From Xanthomonas phaseoli pv. phaseoli (lineage in GTDB: Bacteria; Pseudomonadota; Gammaproteobacteria; Xanthomonadales; Xanthomonadaceae): DNA of 64,000 nt. The DNA lies in contig CP094243.1 in the NCBI GenBank assembly GCA_022749655.1, positions 1,860,001 to 1,924,000 on the forward strand, given 5' to 3'. Below are positions 29,207-38,728 of this stretch, piece by piece (position 1 is the stretch's first letter; the number at the start of each line of letters is the position of its first letter). Below the pieces are notes generated by a model. That model was not told the origin of the DNA. It worked only from the letters and a program-made list of their open reading frames with translations, and did not search any database. Made by a program: the position numbers and the translations under genes.

Positions 29207-29242
29207 TTGCGCCCCTTGCAACGTCTTCAGCTGATCCCTGCC

Positions 29243-29536
29243 ATGCCCATCTACGGTTTTCAGTGCACTACCTGCGGCCACGCATTCGACCGTCTGCAGA
29301 AAATGGCCGACCCCGATCCGCAAACCTGCCCGGCCTGCGCCGCGGCCACGATCAAGCGCCAGGTCACCGCGCCGTCGTTCCGCCTGTCCGGCAGCGGCTG
29401 GTACGAGACCGACTTCAAATCGGCCGGCGAGAAAAAGAAGAACCTCACCGAAAGCAGCAGCGCCGGTGGCGATGCCAAACCAGCGGCAACCGCGGAGAGC
29501 AAGCCGGCCGCCAAGCCCGCGTCAGATCCGGCATGA
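29243..29536 (+). CDS. FmdB-family zinc-ribbon protein
   Basis: 97 aa from the ATG at 29243 (MPIYGFQCTTCGHAFDRLQK). Two Cys pairs, CTTC and CPAC, form a zinc ribbon in the first 45 residues, followed by a conserved FRLSGSGWYETDFK segment and a low-complexity Ala/Lys/Ser tail. FmdB-like proteins are small regulatory or assembly proteins of uncertain role and in xanthomonads commonly stand near aspS. Here a DUF3011 gene on the other strand lies between them. Family call is confident; role is not. Confidence 0.85.
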   Translation: MPIYGFQCTTCGHAFDRLQKMADPDPQTCPACAAATIKRQVTAPSFRLSGSGWYETDFKSAGEKKKNLTESSSAGGDAKPAATAESKPAAKPASDPA

Positions 29537-30013
29537 GTGGCCGCGGCGCGCAGATTGCGCCGCCCCGCGCGGTGTTGCGCGCCGCAACGACTCCACGTCG
29601 AGCACCGTGCTGCCGGCTGTGTCAGGGCGCATCGCGTGGGTGCCTGCCGCCAGCCAGACGGCCGCGCCATGCCATCAGCGTCCGCCGCGGTCAGGACGAC
29701 GTTCTCCGGTAGCGCGCGCCATGCGCGCTGAGCGGGCGCGGTGGACGATCTCGCTGGCCGGGCCGGTGTCGATACGCCCGCATGAGCCGGGCCCGGCGCA
29801 GTCCCGGCAAAACCTGTGGCGATGCTGGGCGCGTTGCCGCAAGGCTCCGACGCACGCGTCGCGCGTGCCGTTAGCCGCACTTCCGGGGATCGCCATGACT
29901 GCATCCGACGGCCGCGTCCGCCTGGAGGCGTGCCGTCGTCTAGAGCGCTGGCGCCGGTGTCTCGCCGAGGCGCGCCGGCCAGTCCTACGCAGCCAGCCTG
30001 CGCGGCCGGTGCA
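29537..30013. other. 477-bp gene-free region between fmdB and the DUF3011 gene
   Basis: The two genes converge here. Overlapping ORFs on both strands lack domains, ribosome sites or signal peptides, so I treat the stretch as non-coding. I see no strong terminator or repeat. Confidence 0.4.
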
Positions 30014-30781
30014 TCAACGCGCCTCGAAACGCGCCCGGCAGCCATCGTTGACCCACACCGTGGCGCGACGATCGTCGTAGCCCCAGGTGCGGCCTTCCGC
30101 ACAGCGCGTGTCCGATAACTGGCGGGTCAGCACCGGGCGGCCATAGCGGCCATCCCAGGCGCAGGTGCGCAGGCGCCGGTCGTCGCTGGCGCAGGTGATG
30201 GCGTAGCCGTTGCCGGGGCGGTCGTCGCGGCCGCCATAGCCGCCGTCCCAGCCACCGCCACCGCGGGCCTGCGCGAATTCGCCCCGGCAGCCGTCGTCCA
30301 CCCAGATCCGGCCGCCTTCCTGGCGCCAGTTGCGGCCTTCCACGCAAGGCGTGTTGGAGAGTTGGCGCACCAACATGGCGCGACGCCAGCCGGTATCGCA
30401 GATTTTCTGGCGCTGGTCGTTGCTCTCGCAGCGCACCGTTCCAGCGACCCCGCCAACGCCGCCGGGGCCATTGCCGCCGCCCCAGCCGCCGCCGTTGCGG
30501 GCTTCGACGAAACGGCCGCGACAGCCGTTGTCCACCCAGATCCGGCCGCGCTCGCTGCCCCAATTGCGGCCTTCGATGCAGCGCGTGCCAGAGATGTTTT
30601 CCACCAGCACCGCGCGGCCGCGGAATGGCGTATCGCAGTCGCGGCGGCGGTTGTCGTTGCTGGAGCAGGTGATGCTGGGGCCATTCCAGCCACGCTCCTG
30701 GGCGCTGGCGGTGACGCTGGCAAATGCGCCGGTCAGGGTGATCAGGCCGAAGCCGGAGAGCAGCAGGGCAGTGCGCAGCAT
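30014..30781 (-). CDS. Exported protein with three DUF3011 repeats
   Basis: 255 aa. Signal peptide MLRTALLLSGFGLITLTGA, cleaved near VTASAQE. The mature part has three repeats of about 60-70 residues, each built as [IV][TR]C-S-[ND]D-x-R-x-x-C, then [VL][LR]-x-[RN]-[QI]S-x-T-x-C-x-E-G-R-x-W, then [IV]WV[ND][DN]GCR-x-x-F. They are joined by glycine-rich linkers. Four Cys per repeat suggest disulfide-bonded periplasmic modules. The function of DUF3011 is not established. The gene interrupts the usual fmdB-aspS neighbourhood on the opposite strand and diverges from aspS. Confidence 0.8.
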   Translation of the reverse strand: MLRTALLLSGFGLITLTGAFASVTASAQERGWNGPSITCSSNDNRRRDCDTPFRGRAVLVENISGTRCIEGRNWGSERGRIWVDNGCRGRFVEARNGGGWGGGNGPGGVGGVAGTVRCESNDQRQKICDTGWRRAMLVRQLSNTPCVEGRNWRQEGGRIWVDDGCRGEFAQARGGGGWDGGYGGRDDRPGNGYAITCASDDRRLRTCAWDGRYGRPVLTRQLSDTRCAEGRTWGYDDRRATVWVNDGCRARFEAR

Positions 30782-30938
30782 CGTGTCGTCCTTGGTGCAG
30801 GAGGGGCGTGGCGCCTATTCAGCCGGGCACTGACTTAAGCGCCCATGAGCGCCCGCGCATTTGCTCCTGTCGCCCGGCGGCCCCAGAATATCCGGCTTTC
30901 CGGCGCTGTCCTGCGTCGGTTTTTCAGCGGAGCTTTCG

Positions 30939-32705
30939 ATGCGTACCCACTTCTGCGGCCTGGTCGACGAGACCTTGATCGGCCAAACCGTCACTCTCGC
31001 CGGCTGGACCGACGTGGCCCGCAACCTGGGCGGGGTGTGCTTCATCGACCTGCGCGACCACGAAGGCATCGTGCAGGTGACGGTGGAACCGGTGACCGGC
31101 GACGACGCCAGCGCAGAGCTGTTCAAGGTGGCCGCCAGCCTGGGCTACGAGGACGTGTTGCAGGTGGAAGGTGTGGTGCGCGCGCGTCATGCGGTCAACG
31201 ACAAGCTGCGCAGCGGCAAGGTGGAAGTGATCGCCACGCGCATCAGCATCCTCAACAAGGCCGCGCCGCTGCCGTTCCACGCGCATGAGAATCCGGGCGA
31301 AGAAACCCGCCTGAAGTACCGCTATCTCGACCTGCGTCGCCCGGAAATGCAGCGCATGCAGCGCACCCGCATCAAGCTGGTGCAGGCGCTGCGCCGGCAT
31401 CTGGATGCGCGCGACTTCCAGGACATCGAAACCCCGATTTTGACCAAGGCCACCCCGGAAGGCGCGCGCGACTTCCTGGTGCCGGCGCGCATGCATCCGG
31501 GCGAGTTCTACGCGTTGCCGCAGAGCCCGCAGCTGTTCAAGCAGATCCTGATGGTGGCCGGCTTCGACCGCTACTACCAGATCGCGCGCTGCTTCCGCGA
31601 CGAAGCGCTGCGCGCCGACCGCCAGCTGGAATTCACCCAGCTCGACATGGAATTCGCCTTCGTGCGCGAGCGCGACGTGCAGGATTTCGTCGAAGACATG
31701 ATCCGCGCCATCTTCAAGGAAGTGGTGGATGTGGAGCTGGCTGCGCAGTTCCCGCGCATGACCTGGGCCGAGGCGATGCGCCGCTTTGGGTCGGACAAGC
31801 CGGACCTGCGTATCGCGCTGGAACTGGTCGACGTGGCCGAGCTGGTCAAGGCCAGCGAATTCCCGGTGTTCACCGCCGCCGCCAACGATGCCGACGGCCG
31901 CGTCGCCGCGCTGCGCATCCCCGGCGGTGCCACGCTGTCGCGCAAGCAGATCGACGAATACGCAGCGCACGCCGCCAAGTACGGCGCCAAGGGCCTGGCC
32001 TACATCAAGCTGTCGGAGACCGGCGAGGTCAGCTCGCCGATCGCCAAGTTCTTCAGTGAAGAATCCTTCGCTGCGCTGCTCAAGCACGTCGGCGCCGGCA
32101 ATGGCGACATCGTGTTCTTCGGTGCCGGCGGCTACACCAAGGTGTCCGACTTCATGGGCGCGCTGCGCCTGAAGGCCGGCAAGGACTTCAACCTGATTGC
32201 CGACGGCTGGGCGCCGCTGTGGGTCACCGACTTTCCGATGTTCGAATGGGACGATGAGGCGCAGCGTTACGTCGCATTGCATCACCCCTTCACCGCACCG
32301 GCGGTGGACGATATTGCCGACCTGCGCGCCAACGCGCGTACCGCGGTCTCGCGCGGCTACGACATGGTGCTCAACGGCAATGAAATCGGCGGCGGCTCGA
32401 TCCGTATCCATCGCCCGGACATGCAGAGCGCAGTGTTCGAACTGCTGGGCATCGGCGCCGAAGAAGCGCGCGCCAAGTTCGGCTTCCTGCTGGATGCCTT
32501 GAACTACGGCGCACCGCCGCACGGCGGCATCGCCTTCGGTATCGACCGCATCGCCGCACTGATGGCCGGTACAGAGTCGATTCGCGACGTCATCCCGTTC
32601 CCCAAGACCACCGGTGCGCAGGATCTGATGACCGACGCCCCGTCGCCGATTGCTGCCGACCAGCTCGCCGAAGTGCACGTACAGGTGCGCCCGAAGCAGG
32701 TCTGA
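30939..32705 (+). CDS. aspS: Aspartate--tRNA ligase
   Basis: 588 aa, the bacterial length. Start at ATG 30939 ([20 protein letters not shown]) after an AGCGGAG site. An OB-fold anticodon-binding domain (about 1-110) is followed by class II catalytic motifs: motif 1 in the [18 protein letters not shown] region, motif 2 [18 protein letters not shown], and motif 3 [13 protein letters not shown], with the bacterial GAD insertion between. It charges tRNA-Asp, or both tRNA-Asp and tRNA-Asn if non-discriminating, in the cytoplasm. Intact, unlike many genes in this window. A strong terminator follows. Confidence 0.97.
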   Translation: MRTHFCGLVDETLIGQTVTLAGWTDVARNLGGVCFIDLRDHEGIVQVTVEPVTGDDASAELFKVAASLGYEDVLQVEGVVRARHAVNDKLRSGKVEVIATRISILNKAAPLPFHAHENPGEETRLKYRYLDLRRPEMQRMQRTRIKLVQALRRHLDARDFQDIETPILTKATPEGARDFLVPARMHPGEFYALPQSPQLFKQILMVAGFDRYYQIARCFRDEALRADRQLEFTQLDMEFAFVRERDVQDFVEDMIRAIFKEVVDVELAAQFPRMTWAEAMRRFGSDKPDLRIALELVDVAELVKASEFPVFTAAANDADGRVAALRIPGGATLSRKQIDEYAAHAAKYGAKGLAYIKLSETGEVSSPIAKFFSEESFAALLKHVGAGNGDIVFFGAGGYTKVSDFMGALRLKAGKDFNLIADGWAPLWVTDFPMFEWDDEAQRYVALHHPFTAPAVDDIADLRANARTAVSRGYDMVLNGNEIGGGSIRIHRPDMQSAVFELLGIGAEEARAKFGFLLDALNYGAPPHGGIAFGIDRIAALMAGTESIRDVIPFPKTTGAQDLMTDAPSPIAADQLAEVHVQVRPKQV

Positions 32706-32715
32706 CCTGGCATGA

Positions 32716-32747
32716 ACACACGGCCACGCCATGGCGCGGCCGTGTGT
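32716..32747 (+). terminator. Terminator-like hairpin after aspS
   Basis: Perfect 10-bp stem ACACACGGCC/GGCCGTGTGT whose loop is itself palindromic (CGCCATGGCG), 10 bp past the aspS stop. No U-tract. Confidence 0.65.
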
Positions 32748-33060
32748 CCATGCGCAGCGCGCAGCTTGCGCGCAAGGCGTTGTTGACCGATCCGCGCTGC
32801 ACTCAAGGCGCGGATCGAACAGCTGCACGCGCAGGGGGCGTGCGCAAGTAACTGCCAGGCAATCGCGCACCGCGACTTTCCAAAAATCCTGAGTGCTTGC
32901 CCAGCAACTGCGCCCAAGCTCTAGCAGGTGACGCAGCGCGTTTTTGCGTGCCGCTCCGATACGCGCGGCAATTCCAACGCACGCGGCAACCAGGCCTCTG
33001 GGTGCTAAGACCACCAGCCGGGCAGACGCATCTGATGCCCGACCGGCAGGGGCGCTCGAA
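32748..33060. other. Gene-free stretch between aspS and the GNAT gene
   Basis: About 310 bp with no supported gene, ending in the repeat array at 33061-33091. Confidence 0.4.
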
Positions 33061-33091
33061 CGATTCCCGATTCCCCATTCCCGATTCCCCA
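33061..33091. repeat. CGATTCCC/CATTCCC repeat array
   Basis: Four units alternating CGATTCCC and CATTCCC, the reverse complement of the GGGAATCG unit found near ruvC and ruvA. It sits 60 bp before the GNAT start. Confidence 0.7.
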
Positions 33092-33150
33092 CTTGCAGCA
33101 ACGCCGCAGCATGCGAGAAGCTGCCGCGTCGACTTGCCAGAGGGGCCCGC

Positions 33151-33677
33151 ATGACCCGCATTCGCCGCGCCACGCCGGACGATGCCGAAGCGCTGTCGCT
33201 TCTGGCCGCGCAGACCTTTACCGAAACCTTCGGGCATCTGTATCCGGAAGAGGACTTGCGCGGTTTTCTGGAAGAGACCTATGCCGTGGAGCGCGCGCGC
33301 ACCGTGCTGGCGCACCCGGATTACGCGATCTGGCTGCTGGAGATGGACAACCTGCTGGTCGGCCACGCGGCCGCCGGCCCCTGGGTTGCCGCATGATCAG
33401 GTGCGTCCCGGCGACGGAGAGCTGAAGCGGTTGTACCTGCTGAAGGACTATCAGAACAGCGGCTGGGGCAGCCGATTGTTCGAAACTGCGCTGCAATGGT
33501 TGGAGCGCGACGGCCCACGCACCTTGTGGATTGGCGTGTGGTCGGAAAATTTCGGCGCACAACGCTTTTACGCCCGCTACGGTTTCGAAAAAGGTGGGCG
33601 AATACGACTTTCCGGTGGGCAAGATCGTCGACCGCGAATACATCCTGCGGCGCAGCCCGGTGCTGGCAGCGGACTAG
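33151..33677 (+). CDS. GNAT family N-acetyltransferase (two frameshifts)
   Basis: About 175 aa when bridged. It begins MTRIRRATPDDAEALSLLA at ATG 33151, the usual GNAT opening. The central part has ELKRLYLLKDYQNSGWGSRLFE, the acetyl-CoA-binding motif A (Q/R-x-x-G-x-G/A pattern as QNSGWGS), and ends with SENFGAQRFYARYGFEKVG, motif B. Break 1 (net +1, or 2 bases missing) is at about 33377-33386. Break 2 is one extra A in the run at 33588-33592; correcting it gives VGEYDFPVGKIVDREYILRR and the stop at 33675. It would acetylate an amine on a small molecule or protein; substrate unknown. Confidence 0.75.
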
Positions 33678-33774
33678 TCGCACCAGTGCTGCCGCCCGTT
33701 GCCCTTGCACGTTCGCTCTGGCGTCCAGCGCGCAACGCACACGCCTCTGACGCCCTCTGCCGGTAACCATTTCA

Positions 33775-34451
33775 GTGTCCAGCGCATCACCCATCAGCCC
33801 GGCCGCGCCGCGGCGCAGTCAGCGCGAGGGAGCGCGCGCCGCGACTGCCGACGTGCTGCTGGTGCACGGCATCTGGAACACCGCGCACTGGCTGCTGCCC
33901 TTGGCGCGGCGGATGCGTGCCAACGGGCTGGCGCCTGCGCTGTTCGGGTACGCCAGCGTGCTCGGCGGCCCCGCGCATGCGGTGCCGCGTCTGATCGAAC
34001 GCCTGCGCGCCAGCCGCGCGCAGCTGGTGGTCTGTCACAGCCTGGGAGGGCTGATGACCCTGCAGGCACTGCAGGATGCCCCCGACCTGGCGGTGCGTCG
34101 CGTGGTCTGCCTGGGCTCGCCGTTGTGCGGCAGTGCCGCTGCGCGCGGGTTGGCGCAACGTGGCGGGCTGTGGGCGATGGGCCGCAGCGCCGCGATCTTG
34201 CAACAGGGCTTTGTGCGCTGGGACGGCCAGGCCGAGATCGGCCAGGTGGCCGGCAACGTGGCGCGCGGGATCGGTCGCTGGCTCGCCCCCTTGAAGGTGA
34301 CTCGGACGGCACCGTGACGCTGGCCGAAACCCGCCTGCCCGGGCTGCGCGACCATTGCGTAGTGCGGGCAAGCCACAGCGGGCTGTTGCGCTCGCCCGAA
34401 GCCGCCGCACAGGCGCTGGCCTTTCTGCGCACCGGCCGCTTCCAGCCGTGA
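33775..34451 (+). CDS. Alpha/beta hydrolase, lipase-like (one frameshift)
   Basis: About 225 aa after bridging, from a GTG start at 33775. It has DVLLVHGIWNTAHWLLPLA (oxyanion-side HG motif) and the nucleophile elbow CHSLGG, followed by VCLGSPLCGS, the pattern of triacylglycerol-lipase/PGAP1-like hydrolases; the late ASHSGLL supplies the catalytic His. No signal peptide. The frame slips by -1 at about 34293 (TTGAAGG seen, TTGGAAGG expected), and the last 50 residues continue in the other frame to the TGA at 34451. Substrate unknown, probably a lipid ester. Confidence 0.75.
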
Positions 34452-34499
34452 ACATGCGCCGGCGGATGGCGCTGCCCCGGTGAAGGCAGGCAATCAGGT

Positions 34500-34505
34500 A
34501 AAATC
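34500..34505 (+). promoter_or_regulatory. Possible -10 box (TAAAAT) for yebC
   Basis: TAAAAT followed by CCGCGCCC, 36 bp before the yebC start, the same -10 plus GC-rich discriminator layout seen before fmdB. No convincing -35. Confidence 0.35.
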
Positions 34506-34540
34506 CGCGCCCTGTCATTGAAGCCAGTCTGGAACCACCC

Positions 34541-35269
34541 ATGGGTAGAGGTCCCTCGATCGAAGGCCGCAAGAACGCCTCCGACGCCAAACGCGGCAAG
34601 ATGTTTACCAAGATCATCCGCGAGATCAGCGTGGCCGCCCGCGCCGGTGGCGGCGACCCGTCCAACAATCCGCGTCTGCGCACCGCCATGGACAAGGGCC
34701 TGTCGTCGAACATGTCCAAGGACGTGATGGAGCGCGCCATCAAGAAGTCCACCGGCGAGCTGGAAGGGGTGGAATACGAAGAAGTGCGCTACGAGGGCTA
34801 CGCGCCCGGCGGCGTGGCGGTGATCGTGGACTGCCTGACCGACAACCGCGTGCGCACCGTGGCCGATGTGCGCCATGCCTTCAGCAAATGCGGCGGCAAC
34901 ATGGGCACCGAGGGCTCGGTGGCCTTCATGTTCAAGCGCCTGGGCGTGCTGAGCTTCGCTGCCGGCATCAATGAAGACACCCTCACCGATGCCGCCATCG
35001 AAGCCGGCGCCGACGATGTGGTGGTGTACCCGGAAGACGGAGCCATCGACGTGCTGACCGCCCCGGACGCCTTCGCCCAGGTCAGGGACGCCCTGGTCGT
35101 TGCAGGGCTGGAACCGGCACACGCCGAAATCACCTTCCGCGCCGACAACGACATCGCCGTGGACGGCGATACCGCCGTGCAGGTCCGCAAGCTACTGGAC
35201 ATGCTCGAAGACCTGGACGACGTGCAGGACGTGTATTCGAACGTCGATCAAGCGGCGCTTGGCGCCTAA
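34541..35269 (+). CDS. yebC: YebC/PmpR family regulator
   Basis: 242 aa, starting [20 protein letters not shown] at ATG 34541. Three-domain YebC fold: a basic N-terminal helical part with [17 protein letters not shown], then the mixed alpha/beta domains containing [20 protein letters not shown] and [12 protein letters not shown], all highly conserved. YebC proteins are cytoplasmic; they were described as transcription regulators and, in recent work, as factors relieving ribosome stalling. Adjacency to ruvC-ruvA is the usual gammaproteobacterial order. Intact. Confidence 0.95.
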   Translation: MGRGPSIEGRKNASDAKRGKMFTKIIREISVAARAGGGDPSNNPRLRTAMDKGLSSNMSKDVMERAIKKSTGELEGVEYEEVRYEGYAPGGVAVIVDCLTDNRVRTVADVRHAFSKCGGNMGTEGSVAFMFKRLGVLSFAAGINEDTLTDAAIEAGADDVVVYPEDGAIDVLTAPDAFAQVRDALVVAGLEPAHAEITFRADNDIAVDGDTAVQVRKLLDMLEDLDDVQDVYSNVDQAALGA

Positions 35270-35275
35270 GGCGCT

Positions 35276-35390
35276 GGGAATCGGGAATGGAGAATCGGGA
35301 ATCGAAACGGCAGCATCCTGCATCGCTCGGCAATGTCGAGCACGCCAGTCGGCCGCTTTACCCATTCTCGATTCCCGACTCCCAATTCCC
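35276..35390. repeat. Inverted GGGAATCG arrays upstream of ruvC
   Basis: A forward array of GGGAATCG/GAGAATCG-type units (35276-35304) faces a reverse array (35361-35390) across 56 bp, so the transcript can form a long imperfect hairpin ending 9 nt before the ruvC start codon. No ribosome site is visible outside the array. Confidence 0.75.
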
Positions 35391-35399
35391 GGCTTCTAG

Positions 35400-35924
35400 A
35401 TGACCCGCATCCTGGGCATCGATCCCGGTTCGCAGCGCACCGGCATCGGCATCATCGATATCGACGAGGGCGGTCGCAGCCGGCATGTGCACCACGCGCC
35501 GTTGATGCTGCTGGGCGAGGGCGACTTCTCCCAGCGGCTCAAGCGGCTGCTGCAGGGGCTGGGCGAGCTGATCGAGACCTACCGGCCGGATGAGGTGGCG
35601 ATCGAAAAGGTGTTCATGGGCAAGAGCGCCGCTTCTGCGCTCAAGCTCGGCCACGCGCGCGGCGCGGCAATCTGCGCGGTGGTCATGCGCGACCTGCCGG
35701 TGCACGAGTACGCCGCCACCGAAGTCAAGCTGGCGCTGGTCGGCAAGGGCGGCGCGGACAAGGTGCAGGTGCAGCACATGGTCGGCATCATGCTCAACCT
35801 GAAAGGCAAGCTGCAGCCCGACGCCGCCGACGCATTGGCGGTTGCCATCACCCACGCCCACGTCCGCGCCACCGCGCAACGTCTGGGCGTCAATACCCAA
35901 CAGGCCTGGAGCCGCAAAAGATGA
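35400..35924 (+). CDS. ruvC: Holliday junction endonuclease RuvC
   Basis: 174 aa. It opens [14 protein letters not shown] with the first catalytic Asp, has [19 protein letters not shown] (catalytic Glu), and ends with the Asp cluster in [16 protein letters not shown]. RuvC cuts four-way junctions after RuvAB branch migration. Start at ATG 35400; no Shine-Dalgarno is evident because the repeat array runs up to 35390. Its TGA (35922-35924) is itself overlapped by the next repeat array. ruvA follows 118 bp downstream. Intact. Confidence 0.95.
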   Translation: MTRILGIDPGSQRTGIGIIDIDEGGRSRHVHHAPLMLLGEGDFSQRLKRLLQGLGELIETYRPDEVAIEKVFMGKSAASALKLGHARGAAICAVVMRDLPVHEYAATEVKLALVGKGGADKVQVQHMVGIMLNLKGKLQPDAADALAVAITHAHVRATAQRLGVNTQQAWSRKR

Positions 35925-36020
35925 GAATCGGGAATCGGGAATCGGGAATCGGGAATTGCAAGAGCAGGGTCCAGAGCAGCGCACGCTGTTTCGATTCCCC
36001 ATTCCCGATTCCCCATTCCC
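35923..36020. repeat. Inverted GGGAATCG arrays between ruvC and ruvA
   Basis: Forward units at 35923-35958 (five near-identical copies, starting inside the ruvC stop codon) face reverse units at 35992-36020. This is the same arrangement as before ruvC, with a 33-bp spacer. Confidence 0.78.
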
Positions 36021-36040
36021 GGCACCGCCAAGGCGGTGCC
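36021..36040 (+). promoter_or_regulatory. Hairpin over the ruvA ribosome site
   Basis: Perfect 9-bp stem GGCACCGCC/GGCGGTGCC with an AA loop, ending 2 nt before the ruvA ATG. The only Shine-Dalgarno-like sequence (AAGG, 36030-36033) lies in its loop and stem, so the fold could limit ruvA translation. Confidence 0.55.
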
Positions 36041-36042
36041 CA

Positions 36043-36627
36043 ATGATCGGCCGTCTGCGCGGGATCCTGGCCTACAAGCAGCCGCCGTGGCTGGTGATCG
36101 ACGTGGGCGGGGTGGGGTACGAGCTGGAGGCGCCGATGAGCACCTTCTACGACCTGCCCGATGTCGGTCGCGACGTGATCCTGTTTACCCATTACGCGCA
36201 GAAGGAAGACAGCGTGTCGCTGTACGGTTTCCTGCGCGAAGGCGAGCGGCGGTTGTTCCGCGATGTGCAGAAGGTCACCGGTATCGGCGCCAAGATCGCG
36301 CTGGCGGTGTTGTCAGGGGTCAGTGTCGACGAGTTTGCCCGCCTGATCACCAGTGGTGACATCACCGCGCTCACGCGCATTCCTGGCATCGGCAAGAAGA
36401 CTGCTGAGCGCATGGTGGTGGAACTGCGCGACCGCGCGGCCGATTTCAGCAGTGGCGCACCGATCACCGGCCAACTGGGGCCCGACGCCGTTTCCGAGGC
36501 CACCGTGGCCTTGCAACAGCTGGGCTACAAGCCGGCCGAGGCCGCCCGCATGGCGCGCGACGCCGGTGCAGAAGGCGACGAGGTCGCGACGGTCATTCGC
36601 AAGGCGCTGCAAGCCGCGCTGCGCTAG
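36043..36627 (+). CDS. ruvA: Holliday junction branch-migration protein RuvA
   Basis: 194 aa, ATG at 36043 ([20 protein letters not shown]). N-terminal OB fold, central double helix-hairpin-helix ([17 protein letters not shown] and [17 protein letters not shown]), and a C-terminal UBA-like domain ([17 protein letters not shown]) that contacts RuvB. RuvA tetramers bind the four-way junction and load RuvB. The start is preceded by the hairpin at 36021-36040 rather than an open ribosome site. ruvB is separated from it by kup and a SMI1-like gene. Confidence 0.96.
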   Translation: MIGRLRGILAYKQPPWLVIDVGGVGYELEAPMSTFYDLPDVGRDVILFTHYAQKEDSVSLYGFLREGERRLFRDVQKVTGIGAKIALAVLSGVSVDEFARLITSGDITALTRIPGIGKKTAERMVVELRDRAADFSSGAPITGQLGPDAVSEATVALQQLGYKPAEAARMARDAGAEGDEVATVIRKALQAALR

Positions 36628-36737
36628 GCGCGAGCGCGAACTATTGCCAGGCCGCAAAGCGGGCGCGGCCGGCACTCGGCATCGACAGGGGCGGCCCGTA
36701 CACTGCGCATCCTTGCCCGCGGCCAGCCCGTATCTTG

Positions 36738-36776
36738 GGTGCCTGTGACCTCGGTGCAGGCACCTTCGACAGGTGC
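36738..36776 (+). promoter_or_regulatory. Alternative hairpins in the kup leader
   Basis: GGTGCCTG (36738-36745) pairs perfectly with CAGGCACC (36757-36764). The same GCACC can instead pair with GGTGC just downstream (about 36772-36776). Two exclusive folds about 50 nt before the kup start suggest attenuation or a ligand-controlled leader; untested. Confidence 0.35.
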
Positions 36777-36822
36777 TGTCTCCTCATCATCTTCACGCTG
36801 TCTGGCGAAAACTGCCCACCTC

Positions 36823-38726
36823 ATGTCCCACACCCCCAAATCAGCAGGCTCCAGCCACGCGCCCGCCAATAGCCAGACCGCCCTGGTCATCGGCGCTATC
36901 GGCGTCGTCTTCGGCGATATCGGTACCAGCCCGCTGTATACGCTCAAGGAAGCGTTTTCGCCGCACTACGGGCTGAGCCGGACCACGACACCGTGCTGGG
37001 CATCCTGTCGCTGGTGTTCTGGGCGCTGATGCTGGTGGTCACGCTCAAATATGTCACCGTGATCATGCGTGCCGACAACGACGGCGAGGGCGGCATCATG
37101 GCGCTGACCGCGCTGGCGCAACGCACGCTGCCGGGCGGTTCGCGCTCGATGTATGTGGTCGGCATCCTCGGGATCTTCGGTGCCTCGCTGTTCTTTGGCG
37201 ACGGCGTCATCACCCCGGCGATTTCGGTGCTGTCGGCAGTGGAAGGCCTGGAGGTGGCCGCGCCCAAGCTGGAGCCGTTCGTGGTGCCGATTACCCTGGT
37301 GGTGCTGGGCATGCTGTTCCTGGCGCAGCGCTTCGGCACCGAACGTGTCGGCAAGGCATTCGGGCCGATCACCCTGCTCTGGTTCTTCGCGTTGGGCGCG
37401 ATCGGCGTCTACAACATGGCCCGCGCACCGGAAGTGCTGCATGCGCTGAATCCGTGGTGGGGCGTGCGCTTCTTCGCGCAACACAACTGGCATGCGGTGT
37501 TCGTGCTGGGCGCGGTGGTGCTGGCGGTGACCGGTGGCGAAGCGCTGTACGCGGACATGGGCCATTTCGGCGCCAAGGCGATCCGTCGCTCGTGGCAGTT
37601 CGTGGTGTTGCCGATGCTGACCTTGACCTACCTGGGGCAGGGCGCGCTGGTGCTGCGCAATCCGGCCGCGGTCAGCAACCCGTTCTACGAGGCGGTGCCG
37701 GAGTGGGCGCTGTACCCGATGATCGTGCTGGCCACCGCCGCCACGGTGATCGCCTCCCAGGCGCTGATCACCGGCGCCTATTCGGTGGCCAGCCAGGCCA
37801 TGCAGCTCGGCTACATCCCGCGCATGCACATTCGCCATACCTCGCACTCCACCATCGGGCAAATCTATGTGCCGGCGGTGAATTGGTGCCTGCTGGCGCT
37901 GGTGGCGGTGGCAGTGATCGGTTTCGGCGACTCGGCCTCGCTGGCCACCGCCTACGGCGTCTCGGTGACCGGCACCATGCTGATCACCACCGTGTTGATG
38001 ATCATCTACGCGCGCGCCAACCCACGCGTGCCGGCGCCGCTGCTGTGGTTGTTCGCGCTGGTGTTCCTGGCGGTGGATTGCGCGTTCTTCTACGCCAACA
38101 TCATCAAGTTCCTGGACGGCGCCTGGTTCCCGTTGTTGCTGGGCCTGATCCTGTTCACCCTGATGCGCACCTGGCGCCGCGGCCGCAAGTTGCTGCACGA
38201 CGAGATCCGCAAGGACGGTATCAAGCTGGACACCTTCCTGCCCGGGTTGATGCTGGCGCCGCCGGTGCGCGTGCCCGGCACGGCCGTGTTCCTGACCGCC
38301 GACCCGATGGTGGTGCCGCACGCGCTGATGCATAACCTCAAGCACAACAAGGTGCTGCACGAGCGCAATGTATTCCTGACCGTGGAGACCCTGCAGGTGC
38401 CGTACGCAGCCGCCGGGAAACGGCTGAAGATCGACGCGATCGGCGACGAGTTCTACCGCGTGCATGTGCGCTTCGGTTTCATGGAGACCCCAGACGTGCC
38501 GCTGGCGCTGATGCGCTCCTGCGACCAGGGCGGGATCTATTTCGACCCGATGGACACCACCTATTTCGCCAGCCGCGAGACCATCGTGGCCAGCGCCAAC
38601 CGCGGCATGCCGATCTGGCGCGACAAGCTGTTCGCGCTGATGCATCGCAATGCCGCCCCGGCCACCGGATTCTTCCGCATCCCCGGCAACCGCCTGGTGG
38701 AGCTGGGCGCACAAGTCGAGATCTAG
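36823..38726 (+). CDS. kup: Low-affinity potassium transporter Kup (one frameshift)
   Basis: 634 aa after bridging, close to the family length. The N-terminus has [25 protein letters not shown], the Kup signature. Twelve hydrophobic helices follow, then a cytoplasmic C-terminal domain. The frame shifts by -1 at 36978-36979 (GAGCCGG seen, GAGCCCGG expected) between helices 1 and 2: ATG 36823 to about 36978 in one frame, the rest in another to the TAG at 38726. Kup imports K+ with protons through the inner membrane. The break is very likely an error, since more than 570 downstream codons are unspoiled. Confidence 0.92.
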
Positions 38727-38728
38727 GC

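Noticed and set aside
29466..30080. 204-codon plus-strand ORF between fmdB and the DUF3011 gene
   Set aside because: Starts inside fmdB, runs antisense into the DUF3011 gene, Arg/Ala/Pro-rich shadow composition.
35276..36020. CRISPR-like appearance of the GGGAATCG arrays
   Set aside because: The units are 7-8 bp without unique spacers and occur in facing orientations; no cas genes are present.
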